The notes beneath the pieces are model-generated. The model did not search any database and was not told the origin of the DNA. It worked only from the letters and a program-made list of their open reading frames with translations. Of a stretch of 45,600 nucleotides of DNA, positions 7,688-15,315 are shown piece by piece. The DNA is from an uncultured Eubacteriales bacterium (GTDB lineage Bacteria > Bacillota > Clostridia > Christensenellales > CAG-138), in contig CADAZC010000039.1 of assembly GCA_902792295.1 (NCBI GenBank), positions 1 to 45,600 of the forward strand. The letters run 5' to 3'. Position numbers and translations under genes: made by a program. The stretch's first letter is position 1, and each line of letters begins with the position of its first letter.

Positions 7688-8356
7688 TCAAATCTTCAGC
7701 GTCAGATTTTCGCCCGTGATGCCGACGAACGCGCCCTTCTCCGCCTGCGGGGAATCCGGATGGCACAGAAGCCACTTGTTTTGCATCCAGAGCAGTCCCG
7801 CTTCGCCCGGCGCGGACGTGTCGACCGCGGGAAGAGGCGCATTTGTGCCGCGTTCGAGCACGACGAGGCAGTTGAAGCCGGATTCATTGATGCGGCACGG
7901 CGCAAAGTGCAGCACGCGCGGGAAGATCTCGACAAGCGTTTCGGGCGGCAGATAAAAGCCCTTGACGTCGCGCGAATCGAGCGTGCGGTCATGCACGTCC
8001 GAGGGCAGCGCAAGCAGCAGCACCAGCCCGGTCGTCGAGTAGTTGACCTCGCTGCACTTGTGGTACTCCTCCGCGTTCAGCGTGAACCCTCTGCCGTTGC
8101 AGAAGCCCGCCTGCACCGGCATGCCGCCGAAAACGGTCCTTTCGATCGCCTGCACGGCGTCGAGCGCTTCGAGCGCCGGTTCCGATGCGACGTAACGGTT
8201 CCCTCTTTCGGGAATGCCGGTCCCTTCCATCGCGTGGGAAAGCGCGCCCGCCCCCTCGCACGCAAGCACCTGTCCGTAGGGCGCAAACGCCGGATCCGTC
8301 ACGCAGTACAGCGGAAGGTCCGGGTTCTTCCCGCGAAGCCGATCGAGCGTAGTCAT
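7688..8356 (-). CDS. DUF4867-family protein with cupin-like residue pattern
   Basis: This 222-aa soluble protein matches what I know of the uncharacterised DUF4867 family, which tends to sit among sugar-catabolism genes. The middle contains EEYHKCSEVNYS, a His-x3-Glu pair, and the later ETLVEIFPRVLHFAPC supplies another Glu and His. Together these resemble the metal-binding pattern of cupin-type sugar isomerases or epimerases. No function has been shown that I can cite. It is the last gene of the transketolase sugar operon, its start overlapping the ROK regulator's stop by 4 bases. A small-sugar isomerase or mutarotase role is inference. Family assignment is from memory of the pattern and should be tested by profile search. 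Confidence 0.7.
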   Translation of the reverse strand: MTTLDRLRGKNPDLPLYCVTDPAFAPYGQVLACEGAGALSHAMEGTGIPERGNRYVASEPALEALDAVQAIERTVFGGMPVQAGFCNGRGFTLNAEEYHKCSEVNYSTTGLVLLLALPSDVHDRTLDSRDVKGFYLPPETLVEIFPRVLHFAPCRINESGFNCLVVLERGTNAPLPAVDTSAPGEAGLLWMQNKWLLCHPDSPQAEKGAFVGITGENLTLKI

Positions 8357-9573
8357 TCGGTCATTCCTCCGTTTTTGTAAAAATGTATCGTATACAGGAG
8401 CGCCGCCGCTTTCTCCTCGAGCCGACCGTTGAAACGGCTCTTCTCCATGGGGACCGTATGCGCCGCGTCGACGCCGACGTCCGTTTCCGCGGACAGGCGG
8501 GACAGGAAATACGGATGTTCGAAAATGTTCCCGTACAGAACGATCTTGCCCGGGTCGAACAGATACACGACGCTCTTCAGCGCGTCCGCCAGCGCCTCCG
8601 CCGCACGGTCCGCGATCTTCGCCGCGCCCGCGTCGCCGCCGCGCGCTGCATCCAGAACGAGCGCAGTCGTGACTGCGCCGCAGTTTCCGTTCGCCATCTG
8701 ATAAAGCAGCGGCGTTTCCGTTTCGGAAAAGACCGCCTGCGCGTCCTCACGGATCGCCGCGGGCGATGCGATCGTTTCGAGACAGCCGGACTTGCCGCAA
8801 TGGCACGGCTTCCCGCCGCGCCGGATCACCGGGATATGCCCGATCTCGGCGCACTGTCTGCGGTCGCCCTCCAGGACTTCGCCGTTGACGGAGAACGCCG
8901 CACCGATGCCCGTTCCGCAGCGCAGAAAGAACCGGCTCTCCCCCTTGTCGTCGCGCGAGAGAAACATCTGCGCCAACAGCAGCGCGCGAACATTGTTGGA
9001 CAGCACCGAGAAAAATCCCGTATACGCTTCGAACCGGTCGCAAACCGGAAAATCGGGCGTGTCCAGCGCGTCGAAACTGGTCTTTACGGAGCGTCCGTCC
9101 GCGCCGATCACGCCGCGCATCGCAATGCCGAGCCCGAGGATCGTTTTTCGATCGATCCTTTGAAGTTCCAATACTGCGAGCAGGCGCTCGGAAAGCATCC
9201 GGACCGTTTGTTCCGCCGGCGCGCACACCGGAAGCGGCACCGGTTCATAAAAAAGTGTTTCGCCGTCGAGCCGGACGCCCGACAGAATCGCCTGACCGAG
9301 CCCAATCCAAACGCCGAGCGTGCAGAATGCGTCCGCATTGAGCCGCAGACGGATCTCCCGCCGTCCCGCGCCGCCCGAAGCAAGCGGACCGTCCTCAAAG
9401 ACGAGCCCTTCACGGATCAGCTCCGCGGCGATCTTCGTCATTGCAGCGGGCGTCAGTCCGAGCATCGATGCAAGGCGCTTTCTCGAAAGACCGCCGTACC
9501 GGTGCAGGCACCGCAAAACCGCGGCGCGGTTCTGCCGCTTCAGCCCGATCATGTTGTCGCCCTCGGTTCGCAT
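8353..9573 (-). CDS. ROK-family transcriptional regulator
   Basis: This 406-aa protein has an N-terminal winged helix-turn-helix (LRCLHRYGGLSRKRLASMLGL, about residues 20-40) fused to a ROK sugar-binding domain. The ROK zinc/structure motif CHCGKSGCLET and the preceding AEIGHIPV are present, so it belongs with NagC/XylR-type repressors rather than free glucokinases. The ATG follows AAGGAGG, and the gene begins directly after the TAA of the EamA transporter with no spacer. The likely target is the sugar operon it sits in. The palindrome at 13850-13867 over the operon's start site is the best operator candidate. The inducer is probably the pathway sugar or an intermediate. Confidence 0.9.
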   Translation of the reverse strand: MRTEGDNMIGLKRQNRAAVLRCLHRYGGLSRKRLASMLGLTPAAMTKIAAELIREGLVFEDGPLASGGAGRREIRLRLNADAFCTLGVWIGLGQAILSGVRLDGETLFYEPVPLPVCAPAEQTVRMLSERLLAVLELQRIDRKTILGLGIAMRGVIGADGRSVKTSFDALDTPDFPVCDRFEAYTGFFSVLSNNVRALLLAQMFLSRDDKGESRFFLRCGTGIGAAFSVNGEVLEGDRRQCAEIGHIPVIRRGGKPCHCGKSGCLETIASPAAIREDAQAVFSETETPLLYQMANGNCGAVTTALVLDAARGGDAGAAKIADRAAEALADALKSVVYLFDPGKIVLYGNIFEHPYFLSRLSAETDVGVDAAHTVPMEKSRFNGRLEEKAAALLYTIHFYKNGGMTE

Positions 9574-10497
9574 TTACGCGTCCTCCTTTTTCGGTTTCTC
9601 CTCCGGATGCAGTTTCCCGCGCAAAAGGATGATCCCCGCGCCGATCAGCACCACGCCGATGCCGACGAGTTTCCATACCGTCGGCTCCTCATTGAGAAAG
9701 AGTACGCCGACGATGCAGCTCAGAACCGGCATCAAAAGAAGCCAGAGCTTGACGACCCAGACCTCATGACGTTTGAGATTCCGGTAGTAGAAAAAGTAGA
9801 TCCCGGTCTGCGCAAGTCCGCCCAAAGCCGCCAGCCACCAGAAGCCGGGCGTTTCGGAGGGCTTCAACGCGGCAAGGTCGCCGCGCGATACCGCAAACAG
9901 CGCGAACAGCAGCAGAACGACGAAGTTGTTGTAATACGAGATCGTGTCCGCCTTCTGACTGTGTTTGTCCTGCGCCGTTTTGATGATGAATGCGTTTGCC
10001 GTGACGCACGCCGCGCTTGCAAGAAAGAACAGATCCGTCGGACGGAAGGTCAGCGCGGAAAAGTCCAGTCCGAGCACGAGCAGCACGCCGAACAGCATCA
10101 GGATGCTGCCGATCCAGTCCGTCGCGTACAGACGCTTGCGGTAAATTGCCACCGTCAGCAGGTTTACCATCAGCACGTCGGTTTTCAGAAGCGCCGTTCC
10201 GGTGCCGAGCGAGCCGCCCGCGGCGTAGCCGAGGTTTGCGAACAGGTCCAGGAGGAAGCCGAACACGCCGATGATCACAAGGATCACCGTCGCTCTCCCC
10301 TGCCGGAGAAGGTCTTTGAAACCGCCGGTCACGGCAAGCTGTACGGTAAGGAAGACGAGCGCCGCCGTGCGCAGCAGAAAGCCCGCCGCGTACGGGGAGT
10401 TCGTCGCGTCCACCATGTATTTGCTGACCGCGTAGTAGATCGTCCACGCGATCACCATGCCGGCGATCATGCCGATGTCCTTCAAACGACCTTTCAT
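9574..10497 (-). CDS. EamA/DMT-family transporter
   Basis: This 307-aa membrane protein has about ten hydrophobic segments arranged as two EamA repeats, the drug/metabolite transporter layout. It is encoded inside the transketolase operon, overlapping the alcohol dehydrogenase gene by 4 bases and abutting the ROK gene. In sulfosugar-degrading loci a transporter of this general kind may export the end product (isethionate or another small acid). Here export of the final two-carbon product is a context-based guess. Direction and substrate are not readable from sequence. Confidence 0.85.
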   Translation of the reverse strand: MKGRLKDIGMIAGMVIAWTIYYAVSKYMVDATNSPYAAGFLLRTAALVFLTVQLAVTGGFKDLLRQGRATVILVIIGVFGFLLDLFANLGYAAGGSLGTGTALLKTDVLMVNLLTVAIYRKRLYATDWIGSILMLFGVLLVLGLDFSALTFRPTDLFFLASAACVTANAFIIKTAQDKHSQKADTISYYNNFVVLLLFALFAVSRGDLAALKPSETPGFWWLAALGGLAQTGIYFFYYRNLKRHEVWVVKLWLLLMPVLSCIVGVLFLNEEPTVWKLVGIGVVLIGAGIILLRGKLHPEEKPKKEDA

Positions 10498-11591
10498 TTC
10501 AGCGCTTCAAACAGATTCCGCAGTTCGGCCTCATCCATCGCCACGGGATTGTTTCGCATCAGCGGGTGCTTCGCCGCGTCGCGGCAGAGCTTGTCCATAT
10601 CCACCTCGCCGAGATCGGCAAGCGTCATTCGGAGTCCGGCGAGCTTTTTCAGCGCCTTGATGCGTTCGGCAAGCTCTTCCGTGCCGGACAGCCCCGCCTT
10701 TTTGCAGAGCGTTTCCAGCCGCTCGTCGGCGTTGATGCGCACGAAGCTGTCGAGCGTGAACGCGCACGCCTCGCCGTGCGGCAGATGATAATCCTCGGAC
10801 AGCGGATAGCTGCACGCATGACTGCCCGCGGTCTTGGGAAGCGCAAAGCTCATGCCGCCGAGCAGCGCCGCAAGCGACATGTTTTCGCGCGCCGCAAGGT
10901 TCGTTCCGTCGCGGTACGCCGTTTCGAGGTTTTCGAGCACGAGACGGACCGCTTCGATCGCGCAGAGGTCGGAGATCGGCTGATGGTTTTTGCTCCAGTA
11001 CCCTTCGAGCGCATGCGCCATCGCGTCGAGACCGGTGTTCATCGTCGTGCGCGGCGGCACGGTCAGCGTCAGCCCGGGATCGACGATCGCCAGCGTCGGC
11101 ATAAAGACCGGATTGTTGATCGTCTTTTTCTCCCTGCCGTGACTGATGACCGAGACCTGCGTGACCTCACTGCCGGTACCTGCGGTGGTCGGCACCGCGA
11201 TCATCGGAAAACGCGTTTCGGGGAACGGAATCCCGCCCTGAAAACACGCAAGCGCGTCGGCGTTTTCCCGCGCGATCGCCGCCGTGAACTTCGCCGTATC
11301 CATTGTGCTGCCGCCGCCGATACCGACGACCGCGTCCGCATGCGTTTCGCGGACGAGCTTCGCGGCTTCGATCACGCCGCGAAGCTGCGGGTTCTCTTCC
11401 ACATCGGAAAAGACCGCGGCGATTTCCGGAATCTCCTTCTGCATCGCTTCAACGGTCGGGCGCAAAAACCGGTCGCACACGACCAGGCAGCGCGTCGCGC
11501 CGATCGAACGGATCTCCTCGCCGAGCGCACGGATGCTGCCCGTGCCGAAACGGATCCGAACCGGCTGCCGGTATAAAAACTCAAGCGCCAT
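10494..11591 (-). CDS. Iron-type (group III) alcohol dehydrogenase
   Basis: This 365-aa NAD(P)H-dependent, metal-containing alcohol dehydrogenase has the dinucleotide motif GIGGGSTMDTAK (about residues 92-103), PTTAGTGSEVT, and the metal ligands in TGLDAMAHALEGY and in the His pair of DYHLPHGEACAF. Such enzymes reduce aldehydes to alcohols. Sulfoacetaldehyde reductases of anaerobes belong to this superfamily. The start at 11591 overlaps the RpiB-like gene by 11 bases and has GAGG 9 bases upstream; the longer frame is rejected because it lies inside that gene. In this operon it would reduce the two-carbon aldehyde left after transketolase cleavage, regenerating NAD+. Substrate identity is inferred. 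Confidence 0.9.
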   Translation of the reverse strand: MALEFLYRQPVRIRFGTGSIRALGEEIRSIGATRCLVVCDRFLRPTVEAMQKEIPEIAAVFSDVEENPQLRGVIEAAKLVRETHADAVVGIGGGSTMDTAKFTAAIARENADALACFQGGIPFPETRFPMIAVPTTAGTGSEVTQVSVISHGREKKTINNPVFMPTLAIVDPGLTLTVPPRTTMNTGLDAMAHALEGYWSKNHQPISDLCAIEAVRLVLENLETAYRDGTNLAARENMSLAALLGGMSFALPKTAGSHACSYPLSEDYHLPHGEACAFTLDSFVRINADERLETLCKKAGLSGTEELAERIKALKKLAGLRMTLADLGEVDMDKLCRDAAKHPLMRNNPVAMDEAELRNLFEALK

Positions 11592-12057
11592 AGATCCCGT
11601 CCTCGATCTTTTTGACCTCGGCGGCAAACTTATGCATGTTCACCGCGCGCCAGTCCTCCAGGTCCTGACACCATTCGGTAGCAAGGAACGTCTTGACCAT
11701 CTCGATCGCCATTTCGGGACCGACGATCCAGCCGCCCATGCACAGCACGTTCGCGTTGTTGATCGCGCGCGCCATCTTGGCGGAATAGACGCCCTCGCAC
11801 GCCACGGCGTGGACGCCCTTATACTTGTTCGACACCACGCACATGCCCGCGCCGGTGCCGCAGATGAGGATCGCCTTTTCATAGGTCCCGTTCTGCACGA
11901 GCGGCGCGACGTCGCCCGCGACGCGGTAGTAGGGATGCACGTCGTTCAGATCGACGGTGCCGAGATCGTCGAATTCGACGCCCGCTTCGCAAAGATACGC
12001 TTTGACCGCTTCCTTGACGGCAAAGCCGGATTTGTCGCTTCCGATTGCAAGTTTCAT
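11581..12057 (-). CDS. RpiB/LacAB-family sugar isomerase, divergent active site
   Basis: This 158-aa protein has the RpiB fold pattern with the active-site cysteine motif ICGTGAGMCVVSNKYKGV (Cys66). Several usually conserved positions differ. The N-terminal GSDHAG motif reads GSDKSG (Lys9 for His). The HND segment after the YSA block reads INN (Ile99 for His). GSRVVG reads GGWIVG (Trp110 for Arg). The C-terminal Arg-rich phosphate-binding stretch is not recognisable. Classical RpiB binds phosphorylated pentoses through some of these residues, so this copy probably uses another, perhaps unphosphorylated, aldose-ketose pair. It follows the split transketolase by 14 bases with GGGAGG before the ATG. 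An isomerase acting on the four-carbon product of the transketolase fits the context. Confidence 0.85.
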   Translation of the reverse strand: MKLAIGSDKSGFAVKEAVKAYLCEAGVEFDDLGTVDLNDVHPYYRVAGDVAPLVQNGTYEKAILICGTGAGMCVVSNKYKGVHAVACEGVYSAKMARAINNANVLCMGGWIVGPEMAIEMVKTFLATEWCQDLEDWRAVNMHKFAAEVKKIEDGIYGA

Positions 12058-12071
12058 GGTTTGTTCCTCCC

Positions 12072-13001
12072 TTATTTGAGCGTGACCGCATGCTTTGCGG
12101 TTTTGATGATATTTTCAACGGTCAGTCCCGTAACTTCGCGAAGATACGGGAGCTTGCCGACCTCGCCGAACCGGTCCTGAATGCCGACGGCGCAGACCGG
12201 GATCTTTTCCTCTGCAAGCGCCTCGAGCACCGCGGAATGCAGTCCGCCGATGACGTTGTGGTTCTCGACCGTCAGCACGGCGCCGGTCTTTTTCGCCGAC
12301 GCGAGCACCGCTTCGCGGTCGATCGGCTTGATCGTGTGCACGTTCAGCACGTCGCAGGAGACACCCTCCGCTTTCAGCGCGTCCGCCGCGTCCAGCACGT
12401 CTTTGGTCAGCATGCCGGAAACGAAGATCGAAAGGTCCGTTCCTTCGCGCAAAACGTCCGCCTTGAACAGATCGAATTTGTAGTTCTCGGGGAACACCGT
12501 CGGCAGTTCCTTCCGGAACAGACGCACGTAAACCGCACCGTAATAATCGTTCAGCACCGGCATTGCCGCTTTCAGCTGCACACCGTCGACCGGCTCGAAA
12601 ATGACCATCCCCGGAATCGAGCGCAGAACGCCGATGTCCTCCATGCTCATGTGCGTTCCGCCGTTGAGCTCTGCGGAGATGCCCGGGTCGGTGCCGACGA
12701 TCTTTACGTTCTGCTTTGCATACGCGATCGAAATTGCGATCTGGTCGCAGATGCGGCGGGACGCAAACGGCGTAAAGCTCTCGATCCACGGCTTGAACCC
12801 GTAACTAGAAAGCCCCGCCGCGATCGACGCCATGTTCTGTTCGGCGACGCCGCAGTCAAAGATCCGATCCGAAAAGCGCTCGCGCAGCTTGATCGTGCCG
12901 CTCGCCTTCGCAAGGTCCGCGTCCAACAGTACGACGTGCCGGTCGGCTTCCATCAGTTTTGCGAGACATTCCGCATAAATCGCTCTCATTTCCATGTTCA
13001 T
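12072..13001 (-). CDS. Transketolase, C-terminal subunit (sugar operon copy)
   Basis: This 309-aa subunit has DCGVAEQNMASIAAGLS (the activating Glu), TPFASRRICDQIA, GTDPGISAELNGGTHMS, and a C-terminal domain with VENHNVIGGLHSAV and DRFGEVGKLPYL. The start drawn here (13001) gives an ATGA overlap with the stop of the N-terminal subunit. The GGGGAGG ribosome site is only one base from it, so the ATG at 12995 (307 aa), with better spacing, may be used instead. It pairs with the upstream gene as a heteromeric transketolase. In sulfosugar degradation by transketolase, such a two-gene enzyme cleaves an unphosphorylated ketose. That use here is inference from the operon. Confidence 0.93.
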   Translation of the reverse strand: MNMEMRAIYAECLAKLMEADRHVVLLDADLAKASGTIKLRERFSDRIFDCGVAEQNMASIAAGLSSYGFKPWIESFTPFASRRICDQIAISIAYAKQNVKIVGTDPGISAELNGGTHMSMEDIGVLRSIPGMVIFEPVDGVQLKAAMPVLNDYYGAVYVRLFRKELPTVFPENYKFDLFKADVLREGTDLSIFVSGMLTKDVLDAADALKAEGVSCDVLNVHTIKPIDREAVLASAKKTGAVLTVENHNVIGGLHSAVLEALAEEKIPVCAVGIQDRFGEVGKLPYLREVTGLTVENIIKTAKHAVTLK

Positions 13002-13825
13002 GCCTCCCCTCTGATTGCGCGAATCGCGGCTTCCGCCTGCTCCATCGTGACGTTCGTATTGTGGTTGCCGGTGCCGAGATCCTCGATCCACTTGACGCCA
13101 CAGCCCTTCCTGGTGTTCAGGATCACCATCGTGGGCTTTCCGGAACCGATCCCGAGCTTCGCGTGCCCGACCGCCGCCTGCACCTGTTCGATATCGTTGC
13201 CGTCCTCGACGTCGATCACGTTCCAGCCGAACGCCGCCCATTTTTCGCCGAGCGGCGCGATGTCGTTGACTTCCGCGACCGTGCCGTCGATCTGCAGTTT
13301 GTTGTAATCGGTAAACGCGATCAGGTTGTCGAGCTTCTTTGCCGCCGCGAACATCGCCGCTTCCCAGATCTGTCCCTCCTGGCTTTCGCCGTCGCCGATC
13401 AGCGTATAGATCGTCGCGCCGTCGTTTTCGAGCTTGCTGCCCAGCGCCGCGCCGACCGCGCACGAAAAGCCCTGACCCAAAGATCCCGTCGTCATGTCGA
13501 CGCCGATCGTGCGATTCATGTCGCAATGGCTCGGCAGGTTCGTGCCGCCGCGGTTCAGCGTCAGAAGCTCCTTTTTGTCGAAATAGCCGCGGTTTGCGAG
13601 CGCTGCGTAAACCGCCGGACCTGCGTGTCCCTTGGAGCAGATAAAGCGGTCGCGTCCCGCCTTTTTCGGCTCCTTCGGGTCGATGTTCATTTCCTCAAAA
13701 TACAGAACCGTCAGCAGCTCAACGACCGACAGACAGCCGCCGATGTGCCCGACGCCGAGGTTTCCGATGCTCATCAGTACGTCGCACCGAATATCCTTTG
13801 CAATTTCCTTCAAATCCGTTTTCAA
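12998..13825 (-). CDS. Transketolase, N-terminal subunit (sugar operon copy)
   Basis: This 275-aa thiamine-diphosphate-binding subunit has SKGHAGPAVYAALA, NLPSHCDMN, VDMTTGSLGQGFS, the cofactor motif GDGESQEGQIWE and the following TDYNKLQIDG. I chose the TTG at 13825 (protein begins MKTDLKEIAK) for two reasons. A GAGGAG ribosome site lies 9 bases upstream, and the promoter TTGACA/TAAAAT occupies 13869-13897, so longer starts would lie upstream of or at the transcript start. It is the first gene of the seven-gene minus operon. It differs throughout from the plus-strand copy at 4688, so a specialised substrate is plausible. Confidence 0.93.
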   Translation of the reverse strand: MKTDLKEIAKDIRCDVLMSIGNLGVGHIGGCLSVVELLTVLYFEEMNIDPKEPKKAGRDRFICSKGHAGPAVYAALANRGYFDKKELLTLNRGGTNLPSHCDMNRTIGVDMTTGSLGQGFSCAVGAALGSKLENDGATIYTLIGDGESQEGQIWEAAMFAAAKKLDNLIAFTDYNKLQIDGTVAEVNDIAPLGEKWAAFGWNVIDVEDGNDIEQVQAAVGHAKLGIGSGKPTMVILNTRKGCGVKWIEDLGTGNHNTNVTMEQAEAAIRAIRGEA

Positions 13826-13849
13826 GTCTCTGTTCTCCTCTGTTTGATT

Positions 13850-13867
13850 AAATTTGTTAACCAATTT
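13850..13867. promoter_or_regulatory. Palindromic operator candidate over the start site of the sugar operon
   Basis: AAATTTGTTAACCAATTT is an 18-base inverted repeat with only one mismatched symmetric pair, centred on GTTAAC. It covers the expected transcription start (about 13862) of the minus promoter. AT-rich palindromes of this size suit ROK-type repressors, and a ROK gene lies in the same operon. The binding protein is inferred. Confidence 0.55.
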
Positions 13868-13868
13868 C

Positions 13869-13897
13869 ATTTTATCCGCGTAAGCCGCGATTGTCAA
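13869..13897 (-). promoter_or_regulatory. Promoter of the transketolase sugar operon
   Basis: On the minus strand, TTGACA (13897-13892), 17 bases and TAAAAT (13874-13869) match the vegetative consensus closely. Its -35 box lies only 10 bases from the -35 box of the divergent plus promoter, so one bound protein could control both. Confidence 0.8.
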
Positions 13898-13907
13898 GGG
13901 AAAAACA

Positions 13908-13936
13908 TTGACTTTTTACGGTGTTTGGATTATGAT
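13908..13936 (+). promoter_or_regulatory. Promoter of the isomerase-phosphorylase operon
   Basis: TTGACT (13908-13913), 17 bases and TATGAT (13931-13936) precede the ATG at 13975 by about 38 bases. A GGAGGACGG ribosome site follows. This is the divergent partner of the minus promoter at 13869-13897. Confidence 0.78.
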
Positions 13937-13974
13937 TGATTAAAAGTATGAAATAATACGGAGGACGGTATTTC

Positions 13975-15312
13975 ATGAAGGAATTTACCCCTGTATACGT
14001 TCCGGTCGGCGTGCCGACGTTCCATATGGAAAGCGCGCAGGACGCATTTATCCGCTCGTGCACGGTTTTGAAAGCGCTCGATCCGCGCTTCGTCTGCCCT
14101 GCCGAAAAACTGCTTTCGATCGACGCGCTCAAAGCATATCTGGAACCGCTCGATCCCGACCTGATCGTCTTTCAGAATCTGACGTTCGCGAACGCCGCCT
14201 ACATGTCCGAAGTGCTGCGCAAATTCAACTGTCCCGTCGTGCTCTGGACGCTCCGCGAGCCGGTGATCGACGGCGGACGGCTGCGGCTGAACTCGCTGAC
14301 CGGCGCATACTCCGCGGCAAACACGCTGCGGGCGTTCAACCGGCCTTTCTTCTATACCTTCGGCGCGCCGGAGGAAGAATCCCTGAAACATGATCTTCTC
14401 GATCTGCTCACGGCGGCAAAGCTCAGGCATGCGATGCGTTCGCTGAAGATCGCGGCGATCGGACACACGCCGCAGGGCTTCGGGTTCGGACGCGCGCTCG
14501 ACGGCGAGATGATGAACACCTTCGGCGCGGAACTCGTTTCGATCGAGGCGCGCGAACTCATTGACCGCGCGAAGGGCTATACGGACGGGGAATGCGCGCC
14601 GTATCTGGAAAAAACCGCCTGCTTAACCTGCGGGTTCGACAAAACGCCCGAAAAGAACCGACTCGACCATGCGCGGCTCTATAAAGCGTACAGCGATTTC
14701 ATTGCCGAAAACGGCGTCGGTGCGCTTGCGTCGCGCTGCTGGCCGGACTTCTTTACCGCATTCGGTACGCCGGTCTGCACGGTGCTGTCCATGCTGAACG
14801 ACGACGGCGTCGCCGCCGCCTGCGAAGCGGATATCTACGGCGCGCTGTCCATGTGGGCAGGCATGCAGATTTCCGGCTCCCCCGTCTTTTTCGGCGATCC
14901 GGTCTCTCTGGACGAGGGGGAAAACACGATCACCTTCTGGCACTGCGGCGCGGCGGCGTGCTCGCTCGCCAGAAAGGACACCGGCGCGGTCGTCGGCGTG
15001 CACCCGAACCGCAAGATCGGTCCCGCAATGGATTTCGGCTGCGAAGCGTTCCCGGATGCAACGATCTTCCGCATCGGCAGAGAGCCGGACGGCAAGTTCC
15101 GCTTCTTCCTCTGCGAAGGCGCAGCGCTTTCAAAGCCCAAGCAGTTCACCGGCACAAGCATCGTGATCCAAACCGACAATCCTGCGAAAGAGATCGTCAT
15201 GGACAGCGTGTGCAAGGGCTTCGAACCGCACTTTGTCGTGATCAAAGGACGCCATGCCGGTACGCTGGAAGCGCTTGCGGGCTTTCTCGGGCTGCCGGTC
15301 TGCCGGTATTGA
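13975..15312 (+). CDS. L-fucose/L-arabinose isomerase-family protein
   Basis: This 445-aa protein has the FucI/AraA-like two-part layout. The N-terminal half holds DLIVFQNLTFANAAYM and VVLWTLREPV. The C-terminal catalytic half holds SRCWPDFFTAFG, AACEADIYGAL (metal Glu), VFFGDPVSLDEG (metal Asp) and TFWHCGAAA (His). These match the Glu-Asp-His metal set of fucose and arabinose isomerases, so a ketol-isomerase reaction is likely. It starts after GGAGGACGG from a promoter divergent to the transketolase operon. In a transketolase-type pathway it would be the enzyme that turns the imported aldose into its ketose. 6-Deoxyhexoses are typical substrates of the family, which matters for the alternative discussed under findings. 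Confidence 0.85.
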   Translation: MKEFTPVYVPVGVPTFHMESAQDAFIRSCTVLKALDPRFVCPAEKLLSIDALKAYLEPLDPDLIVFQNLTFANAAYMSEVLRKFNCPVVLWTLREPVIDGGRLRLNSLTGAYSAANTLRAFNRPFFYTFGAPEEESLKHDLLDLLTAAKLRHAMRSLKIAAIGHTPQGFGFGRALDGEMMNTFGAELVSIEARELIDRAKGYTDGECAPYLEKTACLTCGFDKTPEKNRLDHARLYKAYSDFIAENGVGALASRCWPDFFTAFGTPVCTVLSMLNDDGVAAACEADIYGALSMWAGMQISGSPVFFGDPVSLDEGENTITFWHCGAAACSLARKDTGAVVGVHPNRKIGPAMDFGCEAFPDATIFRIGREPDGKFRFFLCEGAALSKPKQFTGTSIVIQTDNPAKEIVMDSVCKGFEPHFVVIKGRHAGTLEALAGFLGLPVCRY

Positions 15313-15315
15313 GCC

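Noticed and set aside
8383..10788. An 801-codon open frame on the plus strand opposite the ROK and EamA genes
   Set aside because: It is the mirror of real minus-strand genes in high-GC DNA. Its translation is rich in Arg, Asp and His with no domain, and it has no ribosome site.
13826..13897. Longer start for the transketolase N-terminal subunit
   Set aside because: A promoter with TTGACA and TAAAAT occupies this stretch and no ribosome site precedes the earlier starts. The TTG at 13825 has a GAGGAG site.
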